64,000 nt of DNA, taken from Kitagawia praeruptora (taxonomy: Eukaryota; Streptophyta; Magnoliopsida; Apiales; Apiaceae). The first letter of the stretch is position 1, and each line of letters starts with the position of its first letter. Positions 1 to 10,700 of the stretch are shown in pieces. The stretch spans positions 104,876,001-104,940,000 of the forward strand of contig CM075351.1 of NCBI GenBank assembly GCA_037693485.1, in the 5' to 3' direction. The notes beneath the pieces are model-generated. The model saw nothing but the letters and a program-made list of their open reading frames with translations. It searched no databases and was not told where the DNA came from. The translations under genes were made by a program, and so were the position numbers.

Positions 1-222
1 AAGAGACATTGGAAAATTAAAAACAACTAAAAACCATACAAAAGATGTTGAAAATATAAGAGTATTTATTGCTTAACCATAGCCCTAAAGATGTTGAAAA
101 TATAAGAGTATTTATTGCTTAACCATAGCCCTAAGGGCTATGGTTAGCATTTCCCTATTTTTTTAAAATTATAGGTAATGAATATAGGTAACACCATTGG
201 AGAAAAAGAACTTTTTAGTTAC
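1..222. other. Left flank of the outer Ty3 element
   Basis: AT-rich non-coding sequence. The only structure I see is the 46-bp tandem duplication and the palindrome listed separately. The last five bases (218-222, GTTAC) are the target-site duplication of the retrotransposon that follows, and the sequence resumes at 23125. Confidence 0.7.
41..146. repeat. 46-bp tandem duplication ending in a palindrome
   Basis: Positions 41-86 and 87-132 are two apparently identical 46-bp copies starting AAAGATGTTG. The second copy runs into a perfect inverted repeat: TAACCATAGCCC at 120-131 pairs with GGGCTATGGTTA at 135-146, with a 3-nt spacer. It may be the end of an old foldback element, but I could not find a partner end. 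Confidence 0.75.
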
Positions 223-344
223 TGTTAAAGTATAATATATTTAATGAACCAATCCTTTACAATGTTGGAGCTACAAGTATATTTATAGGGCTCTAATTTG
301 GCTTTTAATGGGCCTTACTCAGTAGGTGGGCCTTGGGCCCAACA
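223..344 (-). repeat. 3' LTR of outer Ty3 element
   Basis: This 122-bp LTR matches 23003-23124 with about four substitutions. It lies downstream of the minus-strand coding region, so it is the 3' LTR. On the plus strand it begins TGTTAAAGTATAATA and ends GGGCCCAACA. Confidence 0.95.
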
Positions 345-349
345 TTCAG

Positions 350-359
350 TCCCCCCCTA
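350..359 (-). other. Polypurine tract of outer Ty3
   Basis: On the minus strand the stretch reads TTAGGGGGGGA, a few bases before the 3' LTR. That is the place where plus-strand DNA priming starts in LTR retrotransposons. Confidence 0.6.
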
Positions 360-736
360 AGTAAAAGAAAAAGATCTTTAGATCTTTAAAAACTTCCTAC
401 TTTACAAATTTTTGTTACAATAAAAAATAAAAAATTTTACAGCTTGTTCCTGCGTGTCAATGTAGATATAAATTCTTTGGAAAGGTGAAAAAACTTCCAC
501 GTTTTATTGGCAGCCTTGTCCGCCCATTTCCCCATGTCTTGGGAGTCGTGTTCTTCCATTGAACAGGTAGAGTATTTCTTTTCCCTTTCTTTCTTCTTTT
601 GTCTATAAATGCTAATTATTTTCTCCACTCTTCATTTTTCTTTTGTTCACCCCTTCCGTCTTCTTGAGGTACCTTCTCTGCTTTTATTTTTTCCTTTTTG
701 CTTTTATTCCTTGTTCTTGCTTTTCTTTCCGTCATT

Positions 737-1616
737 ATGAGAACCACCATAGCTTCGTATTCGTCTACTGAAAGTGTAGAACACATCGAGAGTGAAGGGA
801 GTCTTGAAAGTTTACCCACTGAAGAGGCTAAACGACCTCGCTATCTTCTTCGAAACTCCGTTCCTGTAAAGATTGAACCTTTCTCCCTTGTGTCTGTTAG
901 TAAAACTCCTGTCACTACGGAGTCTACTTCTCAAACCCCCTCTATTGAAGAAGTTGTTATGCCTCGTTCTGGATCCCTTTTTGAGTCCAACAAGTCTTTT
1001 AATAGGCCAAGCTTTTACTCTAATTCTCTTCCTGACCTTGATAAATTAGGTCAGGTTGTCTCTTTTTCTCGGGGTTTTAGTGCCTTTGCCCCAAGTGACG
1101 GTGACCGAATGTGGAGACCTCCCCGTCCTGGTTGTCATGCCATTCCAGATGTTTATTTTGAGCATGGTCTAAGATTACCTCTGCACCCTTTTTTCCGATT
1201 TATATTTCAAACCTTAGGTTGTGGCTTGAGTCAGCTTGTCCCCAATGCGATTCTCCAGATCAATGGGGTTATTGCTAGATGTTATGAACTTAACCAATTT
1301 CCCAGCCTCGACTTATTCTTCTCCATCTTTCGTTTCAAAAGTAATGGAACCCAGTTCTATGTTGATAAAAAGGAGGGCTGTAAAAGGCTAGTTGAGGCCC
1401 CCGTGTCTAACTCAGGGTGGCATAAGATGTGGGCATGGTACGAGGGTCCCGAGTTGGGGGCGATTGGACCGTGGCAGGCTCATTCACCGGGGCGATTGAA
1501 GTCCGTGAATCGATTGGGGTCCATGACCTCTTCGGACTTACAGGATTTCCTGGGGCCCAAAGTTAGATATCGGGCTGAGGAATTTTTAGATGTTGGATTT
1601 TTGAATAATCATTGTT
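737..1616 (+). CDS. Antisense ORF of outer Ty3, exon 1 (Transposase_28 / putative gypsy-type domain)
   Basis: First exon of a gene running against gag-pol in the 3' part of the Ty3 element. I chose the ATG at 737; the open frame extends further up only through a TTG. After about 120 residues rich in S, T and P comes a region resembling the plant domain called 'putative gypsy type transposon' (Pfam Transposase_28). Visible signatures are PLHPFFRFIFQTLG, QLVPNAILQINGVI, FPSLDLFFSIFRFK and a later NSGWHKMWAWYEG. The exon ends at 1616, directly before GTAAAC, a plausible donor site. The phase fits exon 2 at 14662. The intron now contains the 13-kb SIRE element. Such antisense ORFs are described for plant Tat-lineage elements; their function is unknown. 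Confidence 0.75.
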
Positions 1617-1639
1617 GTAAACTTTTCTGTGCTTGTATT

Positions 1640-2621
1640 TGTTATTCCCAGATTACACACTTGTATAATTGTAGAAGGGGGGGTTGAATACAATTCTTGA
1701 TTATTATAAATTTCTGATAAAAACCACAGAAATCTATAAGGAAATAATTGCTGAATAAGAAATGGTTCACAAACACATAAAAAATCAGGTGGTTAAATGT
1801 ACCACCTGAGACTTTTATTCGAAGAAAACCCTGTGATACAAGTGTACACAGCTTCTGTGTTTACAACTCTTTGCTTCTAAAGATATTCAAGAAACCCTAA
1901 GCAAATGTGTATGTCTTCTTACTTTCTAAAGAGTTGCTACACTTGGTTATATATTCCAAGTTTACAAGTGCTACAGGAATAAGATAATATTAATCTAATT
2001 CAAGTTGACTTGCTACTCCACTCCAAATCCACATGTAGCCGAAAGGTTGTCCTTGTGAACAGATATGTCCCCTGCACCTTTCTTGTATGTACTGTGTAAA
2101 TGGAATGCTTCTTTCTTCTGTGTTTCCAAAGTATGGCTGCCATATTGCTTTTTATACCTACTATCAACCCATGTGATCTGTCAGTCAAACCTGTCCTTAT
2201 CAACTGCTAATTCCTAGCATAGGATAAAGTGACAATGATTATCCGTTGATGTTGTGTCTACTTATCCGTTGATGGTAGTTTGAGCTGTATCCGTTGATCG
2301 AGTAGATTTGAGTTGTATCCGTTGATAGAGCCCTGTTCTCATCCGTTGATACATTTTCACTTAGACAGAATTACATAGCATAGCTTATTTACAATTGGCT
2401 ACCCTATTCTGCCTATCCATTGATGGTCAACATGACTCTGAATAAAGACACTATCAACTGATAAATAGAGATATTGCAGTATGCTACAAAACCTCATCCG
2501 TTGATGAGCTACCTGTCAACGGATAGAGTTATAAGGTCTTATCCGTTGACAGTTACAAAACTTGACTTATACAATTTTGCTTGAATGTTAAGTTATCATC
2601 AACTACAACATATTCCTAACA
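1640..2621 (-). repeat. 3' LTR of SIRE element
   Basis: 982 bp, TG...CA on the plus strand (TGTTATTCCCAG to TTCCTAACA), and nearly identical to 13622-14604. It contains eight copies of ATCCGTTG or its complement between about 2240 and 2550. One inverted pair forms a 13-bp-stem hairpin (2513-2525 with 2540-2552). Confidence 0.97.
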
Positions 2622-2633
2622 ATCTCCCCCAAT
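2622..2633 (-). other. Polypurine tract of SIRE element
   Basis: On the minus strand the sequence immediately before the 3' LTR reads AAATTGGGGGAGATT, a typical copia polypurine tract. Confidence 0.75.
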
Positions 2634-2799
2634 TTATACTTGATGGCTATAAAGCATAAATTCATAACCTTGATGATAACAAAACATTCCTAACGATATA
2701 TACACACTTCAGTATGCAAACATTGTATTAAGCTACAAAAATTAAAAACAGAAAGCTTTAAGAAACTTATCAGAGATGTGCTCCTTTAGATTGAGCAGA

Positions 2800-5700
2800 T
2801 TAATGAGGTTTCCTCTCTCTGGTTGGCTGCACCCTTGACTTTCCTTCCTTGGTAGAGTTGGACTCAATTTGCACTTGAAGTTGCCTATAGAAGGTATCTT
2901 CTTCAACAACCTTTGGATTTAGCTTTAGTTGTAACCATCTCAGGTAGTCAGAACTAGCCTTTGACAGTTGGTCTTCTAACCTGAAGAATCTCCTAGTGCC
3001 CTCATTATCCCTGAACTCCATCATCCAAAAGGGTTGAATGTGGATTTTCTGTCCATTATAAGGGATCTTCATTTTCTTTGGTAGGCTTGAGGGTGAGTTC
3101 CATTCTCTCCTTATTTCTTCTATTCTGCTAATTATCTCTCTTCTGGCTATCTCAGAGAACCCTGTGTGTCTCTTGAAAGCTGAGAACACTCTGGTCAATG
3201 TATGATAATTTTCTCCAAGAACCTTCTTTAGTGGCCATGTCCTCTGACTTCCTCCCTTGTAGACAAACACTAATCTCTCAGGCTGATTCTTGTACTTGTC
3301 AATTCCTCTTACTTCTGACAATTCATCCAAAAATAGATTCATGTCAGAGTATTCTTCAATTTCTGCCTGATAGATAAAGTCTTCTTTGTTTTCCAAGATT
3401 GGTTGTTTGACAATGGCAGGTACCCTAGCAACTTGAACTGGTCCCTTTGAAAGTTGCTTCTTTGGAGCCCTTTTCTTCTGTTTTGGATTTAGCAAGAATG
3501 AAGGAACTTCAATTGAATCAAAATTCACTGGTTCCTCTTTAGGCCTTATGGGGTCACCATGAAAGTTTACAGTTGGGTCGATTACTAGTGCAGACATAGG
3601 TACTGGTGAACCAATTGTTTCTTTTTCTGGAGAGGGTTCTGGAGACAGAACCCTCTTGGTTTTAGCTTTCCTTCTTCTAGGTTTGATTTTGGGAACTTCC
3701 TCAGGTTCCTTCATTTCAACCTCTACCTCATCCATTAACTCTTGAGCTAGCCTGGCTTGCTTCTCTTCTGAGTTTTCATGTTGATTTTCTGTACTTGGAT
3801 GGGCTTCCCTTTGGATTCTGGAGACTTCTTCTCTTTTAGCTTCCACAAATCTAGGATGACTGTTGGATATATTTAATACTTTTCCATTCCTCATGATTAC
3901 AGCCATCCAATCTCTTACACTCTTATTTGTCTGAACTTTGAACTCCATAATTGTTTTTCCCATTAGCTTTACTTCATCATTCTTGGGAAATGGGTAGTCC
4001 AATTGAAGCTTGTTCTTCCCATTTTCCTTTGGTGGTGAGTAGGCTCTGGTTTTGATAGCTGGTTCAAATTCTTTGACAAATGATGGCTCAGCATCATAGA
4101 ATGTAGGAGCCACAACCCTTGGAGTGAGCACCTTCATGATTGTGGTTGATATTGTTGGAGCAGAAGATTGAGCATTAAGGAACAAAGTTGATGCAATTGA
4201 TTCATTGATCATCCTCTCTGTCCTTAGAATTCTGTCATTAGCCTCCTTGTTTATCTTTTCCAAAGCTTCTATCCTGGCTTGCCTTTCACCATCTGAGATG
4301 TCTTCTAATCTTTGAATCTCAGGCAAAGCCACTTGTTTCTTCACAGGGGAAGCCTTTATCTCAAACTCTGTTGGATTGACCACTACAATTGGCTGTTGCT
4401 CCCCCTCAATATGTGCAATCTCACTACTGGTAGCTTGAAATTGGCCAGTAGATGTTGCAGCCTCTGTGCTTGTTCCCATTTTCTCCCCCTTTTTGTTAGC
4501 ATCAAGGGTTGGGGTTGAAGCTGCAAGTAGCATTTCCAGTAGTTGAGTTTGTTTTGTTTGATTGGCAATGATGGTGTGCAATTGAGATTCCATACTATCC
4601 ACCCTTGAGGAAAGAAGCTGAACAGACTTAGCCAGGCTATCTTCTTTGAGAAGTTTGCTAGAAAGCACCTTCTGAGTGGTAGTAGGAGCTAGTGCCTCAA
4701 TCCTGGCATCTAGTGCTATTTTCATCTCTCTAATTGCAGACTGGACCTCCTCTTGCTGTGTTCTTTGAATAACAGATTGCATCTTTTGTAATTTCAGGGA
4801 GGCCATTACTTGCTCAAGAACAGTCTTTCTCTGTGGTTCTGCAGTTTGGTGCTCAGCCTTAGCAGATTGGTATTGCTTCATGATTTCCACATTGAGATGC
4901 CCAAGTTCAGTGGCATTGGAAAACATCCATCCTAGAGTTTCATCTTCATTTATGTCTTCACCATCTGAACTGTGACTGTCATAACTGCCAAACTCTTCAC
5001 TTCCAGCATTTGGAGACAGGGTTTGTAAAGCTTCTTTTGCTCTTTGAAGAGATTCTGAGGTGTGCACTAGGTGCATTGCCTCCTCTGCCTCCACATTGCC
5101 CTGCTGTGCCATGACTTGATAGGCAGAAACAGGATGAGTAAAGGTTTCAGGATCCAAAGAGATGGAGTCAATAACTGACTGATATTCCTGTCTAAATTCC
5201 ATCTCTTTGGAAGCTTCATTAACCTCCATTAACTCACTTGCAATGACTGATTCTTCCTGCCTTATTTCTCCTGTAGTCCCTTCTCTCCTCTCATCTCTCT
5301 TTTCTTGCATCAGGGGCTCCCCCTGGCTCACACCTCTCACACCCTCACCTTCACCTACTAAGGTGGAACTCTCTAGCTCTCCTTTTGCCTGACCGGAAGA
5401 AATGGTCAGCCTCTCATTGATTTTCTCTCCTTTTGCCTGCTCACAAGGCAGCCTCTCACTCCCTTCCCTCATTCCTAAAAGTGTTTCAATTACTACAAAC
5501 TCCTCCACAGTTGACATAGGAATGTCACATTTTGCAGTGGTAGAGAGAGTTGTCAACGGATAAGGAATATCCGTTGATGTAGTAGTTATTGCTGTCAACG
5601 GATATTTAGTTGAAGACATATCCGTTGATGAAGAAACACTTGTCAACGGATGAAGGATATCCGTTGATGAAGGTAAACGAGTATCCGTTGAAGTGAAAAC

Positions 5701-6399
5701 CAACACGGAATCTGTGGTGATTGATTTTAAGGAAGAGGCCACAGATAGTGTTGTGAATTCAGGAATGGAAGATTGATGGCCCAACAAATCATCTAAAAGA
5801 GGATGACCACCAATTGTTGAGTGGGGCTTCTCCATGAATTTTAAAGATGGAGAATCAGGAATTGATGTAGAGATCATATCCACATCCAGAGATGGAGTTG
5901 GTGATGGTGGATCAAAATGTGTATCGATTTGAAGGTTAAGATCAAGGGGCTGTGACTCCACATTTATTGAAGTCACATCAAACTGAATTTGAGAAGGTAC
6001 AGTTTGCTGTACAGTGTGTGCACCCTGTGATTCCCCAATGGTTTTGGATTTTACCCTTCTACCATAGGTTTTTGAGGGAGAGCTATCTGTGTCCCTTGCC
6101 CTTTTGTGCTGTGTTCCTGAAATGGAACTCAAATTAGTAGTCACACCCTGTTGAGAGGATGTAGCTAGAAATTGGCTTGTAGGTTCATTAACAGTCTTTT
6201 GAGAGACTGAAATGTTGTGTGCACTTGCCTTACCTTCCTTATCCTTAGGGCTTCTTTGATGTTCACCCTGTCCCTCACCACTCACTACCACCTTCACACT
6301 CCCCTCAAGAGCTTTGGTAGTTTTTGCAACAGATGCCTTTTGAGAGACACCTGAGGTTTGTCTTTTAGATTGTGGTTTAGGAACTTTGGATTTGGTCAC
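2800..6399 (-). CDS. SIRE env-like ORF, C-terminal part (after an in-frame TAG)
   Basis: An open frame of 1199 codons in the same frame as 7284-6412 and separated from it by a single TAG at about 6412-6414. The start at 6399 is only the first convenient codon; the open frame begins right after the TAG. The protein is low-complexity and polar: a basic K/S/T-rich head, a long S/T/P-rich stretch containing peptides such as STDIPYPLT encoded by repeated ATCCGTTG motifs, acidic helix-prone middle segments, and a basic C-terminal half (PRRRKAKTKR, KQKKRAPKKQ). I see no signal peptide, convincing membrane anchor or fusion peptide, so 'env-like' is a positional name. The domain near the end (HTGFSEIARREIISRIEEI) is unknown to me. 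Confidence 0.7.
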   Translation of the reverse strand: MTKSKVPKPQSKRQTSGVSQKASVAKTTKALEGSVKVVVSGEGQGEHQRSPKDKEGKASAHNISVSQKTVNEPTSQFLATSSQQGVTTNLSSISGTQHKRARDTDSSPSKTYGRRVKSKTIGESQGAHTVQQTVPSQIQFDVTSINVESQPLDLNLQIDTHFDPPSPTPSLDVDMISTSIPDSPSLKFMEKPHSTIGGHPLLDDLLGHQSSIPEFTTLSVASSLKSITTDSVLVFTSTDTRLPSSTDILHPLTSVSSSTDMSSTKYPLTAITTTSTDIPYPLTTLSTTAKCDIPMSTVEEFVVIETLLGMREGSERLPCEQAKGEKINERLTISSGQAKGELESSTLVGEGEGVRGVSQGEPLMQEKRDERREGTTGEIRQEESVIASELMEVNEASKEMEFRQEYQSVIDSISLDPETFTHPVSAYQVMAQQGNVEAEEAMHLVHTSESLQRAKEALQTLSPNAGSEEFGSYDSHSSDGEDINEDETLGWMFSNATELGHLNVEIMKQYQSAKAEHQTAEPQRKTVLEQVMASLKLQKMQSVIQRTQQEEVQSAIREMKIALDARIEALAPTTTQKVLSSKLLKEDSLAKSVQLLSSRVDSMESQLHTIIANQTKQTQLLEMLLAASTPTLDANKKGEKMGTSTEAATSTGQFQATSSEIAHIEGEQQPIVVVNPTEFEIKASPVKKQVALPEIQRLEDISDGERQARIEALEKINKEANDRILRTERMINESIASTLFLNAQSSAPTISTTIMKVLTPRVVAPTFYDAEPSFVKEFEPAIKTRAYSPPKENGKNKLQLDYPFPKNDEVKLMGKTIMEFKVQTNKSVRDWMAVIMRNGKVLNISNSHPRFVEAKREEVSRIQREAHPSTENQHENSEEKQARLAQELMDEVEVEMKEPEEVPKIKPRRRKAKTKRVLSPEPSPEKETIGSPVPMSALVIDPTVNFHGDPIRPKEEPVNFDSIEVPSFLLNPKQKKRAPKKQLSKGPVQVARVPAIVKQPILENKEDFIYQAEIEEYSDMNLFLDELSEVRGIDKYKNQPERLVFVYKGGSQRTWPLKKVLGENYHTLTRVFSAFKRHTGFSEIARREIISRIEEIRREWNSPSSLPKKMKIPYNGQKIHIQPFWMMEFRDNEGTRRFFRLEDQLSKASSDYLRWLQLKLNPKVVEEDTFYRQLQVQIESNSTKEGKSRVQPTRERKPH

Positions 6400-6411
6400 T
6401 TTGGTAGGAGC

Positions 6412-7284
6412 CTATTTGGTCACAGTCACAGACTCCATTGTGACACTAGAAGGCAAAGAAATTTGGGGGTTGGAGATAGGAAGTTCAGGGTTGGAAACAG
6501 TTACCTGAATAATTGGTAGATATACCAATTGTACTTCTGCATTTAGGTTCATTCGAATCAAATCACTTAAGACTCTCTTCTCCTGAACAAAACAATTGAA
6601 CTTGCTATCCGGGTTAGCAATGGATAGCTCATTCTCAGATACATGCAGTGCTAGGAGCATTAAAAATCTAGCAAAATAAACATTCTTGCCCCTAGTTTCC
6701 TTTTTACCTAATTTAGCTGCTATCTCATACATGACTAGTGTGCCAAAATTGTAAAATTTATCAGTTAAAAGCATACAAAGCATAATTAGCATGGAGTTGG
6801 TAACAGCATCAAAGTTACTAATCTTGCCAGAAAAAGTTTTAATGAAGGCATCACAAAGATAACTCCATTCCTTAACCATACCTTTCCTAACAATTTTCCC
6901 TAAGTTCTCAGTACTAAGGGTATAATTTATGGAATTAAGCATGGTAACAATTTCAGCATTACTGGGTTCCTTCAGACAGTTATTCTCAGGCAATTTTAAA
7001 CAAGCAGTTAACACATCAGAATTAACTACATAATTTTTACCCTTTAAAGAAAAAGCAAGTGTACCGTCTGTGCCATTGAACTCAGCAGATGCCCACATCT
7101 CTTCGATAACCTCATGGATTAGAGGAGTGGTGGCAGTCATAGCATGTGACAGTTTGCATTTCTTCACAAAATTCATCATGGTGTGATATGCTTCTGGAGC
7201 GTTCACAGTATCAACAAAGGCCGCGAAATTGTTCTTCTCATAGGTAAACCCGGTGGAAGACATCATCTTAACAATAGGCGCCAT
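6412..7284 (-). CDS. SIRE env-like ORF, N-terminal part (plant retroelement domain)
   Basis: A 290-codon frame starting at an ATG 510 bp downstream of the pol stop. It looks like the conserved globular N-terminal domain of the third ORF in plant SIRE-type elements (NFAAFVDTVNAPEAYHTM, TDGTLAFSLKGKNY, YTLSTENLGKIVRKGMVKEW, DAVTNSMLIMLCMLLTDKFY). This resembles what databases call 'putative plant transposon protein' (family assignment from memory, not searched). The frame stops at TAG and then continues open for 1199 codons, so the ORF either carries one nonsense mutation or uses readthrough. In the related soybean SIRE1, stop suppression is reported at the pol-env boundary, not within env. Confidence 0.7.
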   Translation of the reverse strand: MAPIVKMMSSTGFTYEKNNFAAFVDTVNAPEAYHTMMNFVKKCKLSHAMTATTPLIHEVIEEMWASAEFNGTDGTLAFSLKGKNYVVNSDVLTACLKLPENNCLKEPSNAEIVTMLNSINYTLSTENLGKIVRKGMVKEWSYLCDAFIKTFSGKISNFDAVTNSMLIMLCMLLTDKFYNFGTLVMYEIAAKLGKKETRGKNVYFARFLMLLALHVSENELSIANPDSKFNCFVQEKRVLSDLIRMNLNAEVQLVYLPIIQVTVSNPELPISNPQISLPSSVTMESVTVTK

Positions 7285-7794
7285 TGGAGTGTTTGAGCTT
7301 TTGTTGCAGAGAGAGATTTAGTGAAGAAGATGCAGTTAACTAATGAGACTCTTGAAAATGAATAAAGGTGAAATGTGAGAATACAAAACAGCCTTTTATA
7401 TATTCCAAGAATTAAAAATGAAATAATTAAGAGTAATTACCCCATTGGTCAAAAGTAACTGTCAGACAATAAATAAAAAGGAAAGAAGTACAGCCGTGAC
7501 TAATTATACACGTTTATCAACGGCTATATAAAAAGTATATGTATATCAACGGATAAAGATTGGACGGTTGAGAAAACAGTTTATCCATCGATGACGTGGA
7601 CAACCTGTTATCCGTTGACATACGAAAATCTAGTAATGTGTTTACACTACCAACGGATAAAAGGATATCCGTTGATAAGCAAATTTTGCCTTAGACAAAA
7701 TTTCTGCTAAGAGTTATTCTGAGAGTTTTTAATTCTCAAGTAAATCAAAACACATTTCTAGCTGCAATACAGTATTATTAGATACCACTAGGAA
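7285..7794. other. Spacer between pol and env-like ORF of SIRE
   Basis: Non-coding 510 bp. It holds four exact and several degenerate copies of the CAACGGAT/ATCCGTTG motif at about 7510-7690, including an inverted pair (about 7650-7677). It probably serves as leader of the env-like ORF. Confidence 0.6.
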
Positions 7795-10700
7795 TTATGA
7801 AAAATTAAGCATACCTAGTTCACCTACCAATCTTGTGAATGAGGATTCATCAAGAGGCTTGGTGAAGATATCTGCAAGCTGCATTTCACTTGGCACAAAG
7901 TGCATTTCTACTGTACCATTCATCACATGCTCTCTGATGAAGTGGTATTTGATGTCAATATGCTTGGTTCTCGAATGTTGCACTGGATTTTCTGTGATGG
8001 CAATAGCACTAGTGTTGTCACAGAAAATTGGAATCTTCTCAACTTTTAGACCATAGTCAATAAGTTGATTCCTCATCCAAAGAATCTGTGCACAACAACT
8101 TCCAGCTGCAATGTACTCAGCTTCGGCTGTAGAAGTGGAGACTGAGTTCTGTTTCTTACTGAACCATGACACAAGCCTATTCCCTAGAAACTGACAGGAG
8201 CCTGTAGTACTTTTCCTATCAATTCTGCAACCTGCATAGTCTGCATCTGAATAGCCAATTAGATCAAAGCCAGAATCTCTTGGGTACCAAATGCCAAGGT
8301 TTGGTGTTCCCTTGAGATACCTGAAAATTCTCTTAATAGCAATCAAGTGAGACTCTCTAGGGTCAGCTTGAAATCTAGCACAAAGACATGTGGAAAACAT
8401 TATATCAGGTCTACTAGCTGTTAGATATAGAAGTGAGCCTACCATGCCTCTATAGCTTGAGATGTCCACAGATTTTTCCTTAGTATTCAACTCAAGCTTA
8501 GTTGCAGTGGCCATAGGTGTTTTTGCAGAGGCACAATCCATTAAGTCAAATTTCTTTAAGAGATCATAAATATATTTTGTTTGACTTATGAAAATTCCCT
8601 CATTAACTTGCTTTACTTGTAAGCCAAGAAAGTAAGTTAATTCACCCATCATGCTCATTTCATACCTACTTTGCATAAGTTTGGCAAACCTTTTACAAAG
8701 CTTCTCATCTGTAGACCCAAAAATAATATCATCTACATAGATTTGAACAAGTATTGAAGAACCATTGACATTTCTATGAAATAAAGTTTTATCTACTGTA
8801 CCTCTAGTGAAGTGATTCTCCAGAAGAAATTGAGATAAAGTGTCATACCAGGCTCTTGGTGCTTGCTTCAAACCATAAAGTGCTTTCAAGAGAAGATATA
8901 CATAATCTGGAAATTCTGGATCTTCAAAGCCAGGAGGTTGATGGACATATACCTCTTCTTCCAGTTCCCCATTTAGAAAGGCACTTTTAACATCCATCTG
9001 ATAGACTTTGAAGTTGGCATGTGCTGCATAGGCTAGGAAAATTCTGATGGCCTCAAGTCTTGCCACTGGTGCAAAAGTTTCATCAAAATCTATTCCTTCT
9101 TCTTGAGAATAGCCCTTTGCCACTAATCTAGCTTTATTCCTCACAATTATGCCATTTTCATCAGTCTTATTCTTGAGAACCCATTTGGTACCTATGATAC
9201 CTCTATCATCAGGTTTGGGCACAAGCTTCCATACTTTATTTCTCTCAAATTGGTTTAGCTCTTCTTGCATTGCTAAGACCCAATCTGGATCTAGAAGAGC
9301 ATCCTCCACTTTCTTAGGTTCCTCTTGAGACAGGAAACTACTGTATAGGCACTCTTCTTGTGTGGCTCTCCTAGTTTGGACTCTTGAGTTTGAGTCACCA
9401 ATGATTAACTCAAAAGGATGATCTCTGGTCCATTTTCTTGAAGGTGGAAGGTTTGATCTAGATGAGGTTGCTTCATCTATGTGAGTATGATATTGTTGAT
9501 TGGATATTGAGTTTTGACTTTGAGAAACTCCCCCTGAGTTTGTTGTCCTTGAGGAATTATGAAGTTGACTGTCAACAGAAGCATCATTTTGTCTATCAAC
9601 GGATGCTCCATTTTGCCTGTCGACGGATACATGAGAATGTCTGTCAACGGATGCATCTGATGATCTAGTATGACTATCAACGGATGCTTCATTTCCAGTG
9701 TTAGCATCACTTCTAGTTGGACCAACAGCTCTAGGTGAATTTCCAAGGTCATGATCTTCATTTTCCTCATCATCATCAATGTACATTCTTCCTTCTACCT
9801 CATTTTCAAATCTCAACTTTTCATGGAAGCCTTCATCATTCAGACCTAGAATCTTCTGATCATCAAACACAACATGTACAGATTCCATGACAATGTTGGT
9901 TCTTAAATTGTAGACTCTATAGGCTTTCCCTGCTGCATACCCAACAAAGATAGCTTCATCTGCCTTTGCTTCAAATTTGCCCAAGTTATCTCCATGATTC
10001 CTTAGCACAAAACACTTACATCCAAAGACATGGAGAAAAGCTAACGTTGGTTTCTTGTTGGTGAATAAGTGGTAGGGAGTCATTCCTCTAGCTTGATTGA
10101 TCAAGGAAATATTCTGAGTGAAGCAGGCAGTGCTGACAGCTTCAGCCCAGAAATATGTTGGCAATCTTGATTCACTTAACATTGTTCTAGCTGCTTCAAT
10201 GAGAGTTCTGTTTTTCCTTTCAACAACCCCATTTTGTTGAGGTATTCTAGCAGCAGAAAACTCATGGACAATTCCATTCTCTTCACAGAAAATATTCATT
10301 GTGGAATTTTTGAATTCAGTGCCATTGTCACTCCTGATTCTTTGTACTTTTACTTCAGAACCATTGTTTACTTGTCTGAGATGATTGATGATGATTTCAC
10401 TTGCACAATCTTTGGAGTGCAGGAAGAAAGTCCATGTAAACTTAGAGAAATCATCCACAATCACCAGACAGTATTTCTTCTTTGAGATGGACATGACATT
10501 TACTGGACCAAATAAGTCCATATGCAGCAATTGAAGGGGCTTAACAATAGATGACTCTGTCTTGCTCTTGAAGGATGATTTCTTTTGCTTTCCTAATTGG
10601 CAGGCATCACACAGTCCATCTTTGATGAACTCCAATTGAGGGATTCCTCTAGCAAGATCCTTTCTTACCAAATCATTCATTACTTTAAAATTCAAATGAG

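Noticed and set aside
2000..2203. Open frame of 67 codons in the SIRE LTR (repeated at 13983-14186)
   Set aside because: It is present in both LTRs only because they are copies of each other. It shows no domain or start context.
2230..2560. Short regularly repeated motif in the SIRE LTR taken as a CRISPR-like array
   Set aside because: The repeats are 8-13 bp, in both orientations, with irregular spacing and in a plant retrotransposon LTR. No CRISPR array has this form.
5551..5700. Peptides STDIPYPLT/SVDRQN as a conserved protein repeat
   Set aside because: The same DNA motif is read in different frames and also lies in LTRs and spacers, so the repeat is at the DNA level.
9477..9779. Overlapping 100-codon frame in SIRE pol
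   Set aside because: Shadow frame of the repetitive integrase-RT linker; its methionine and leucine bias comes from the repeated motif.
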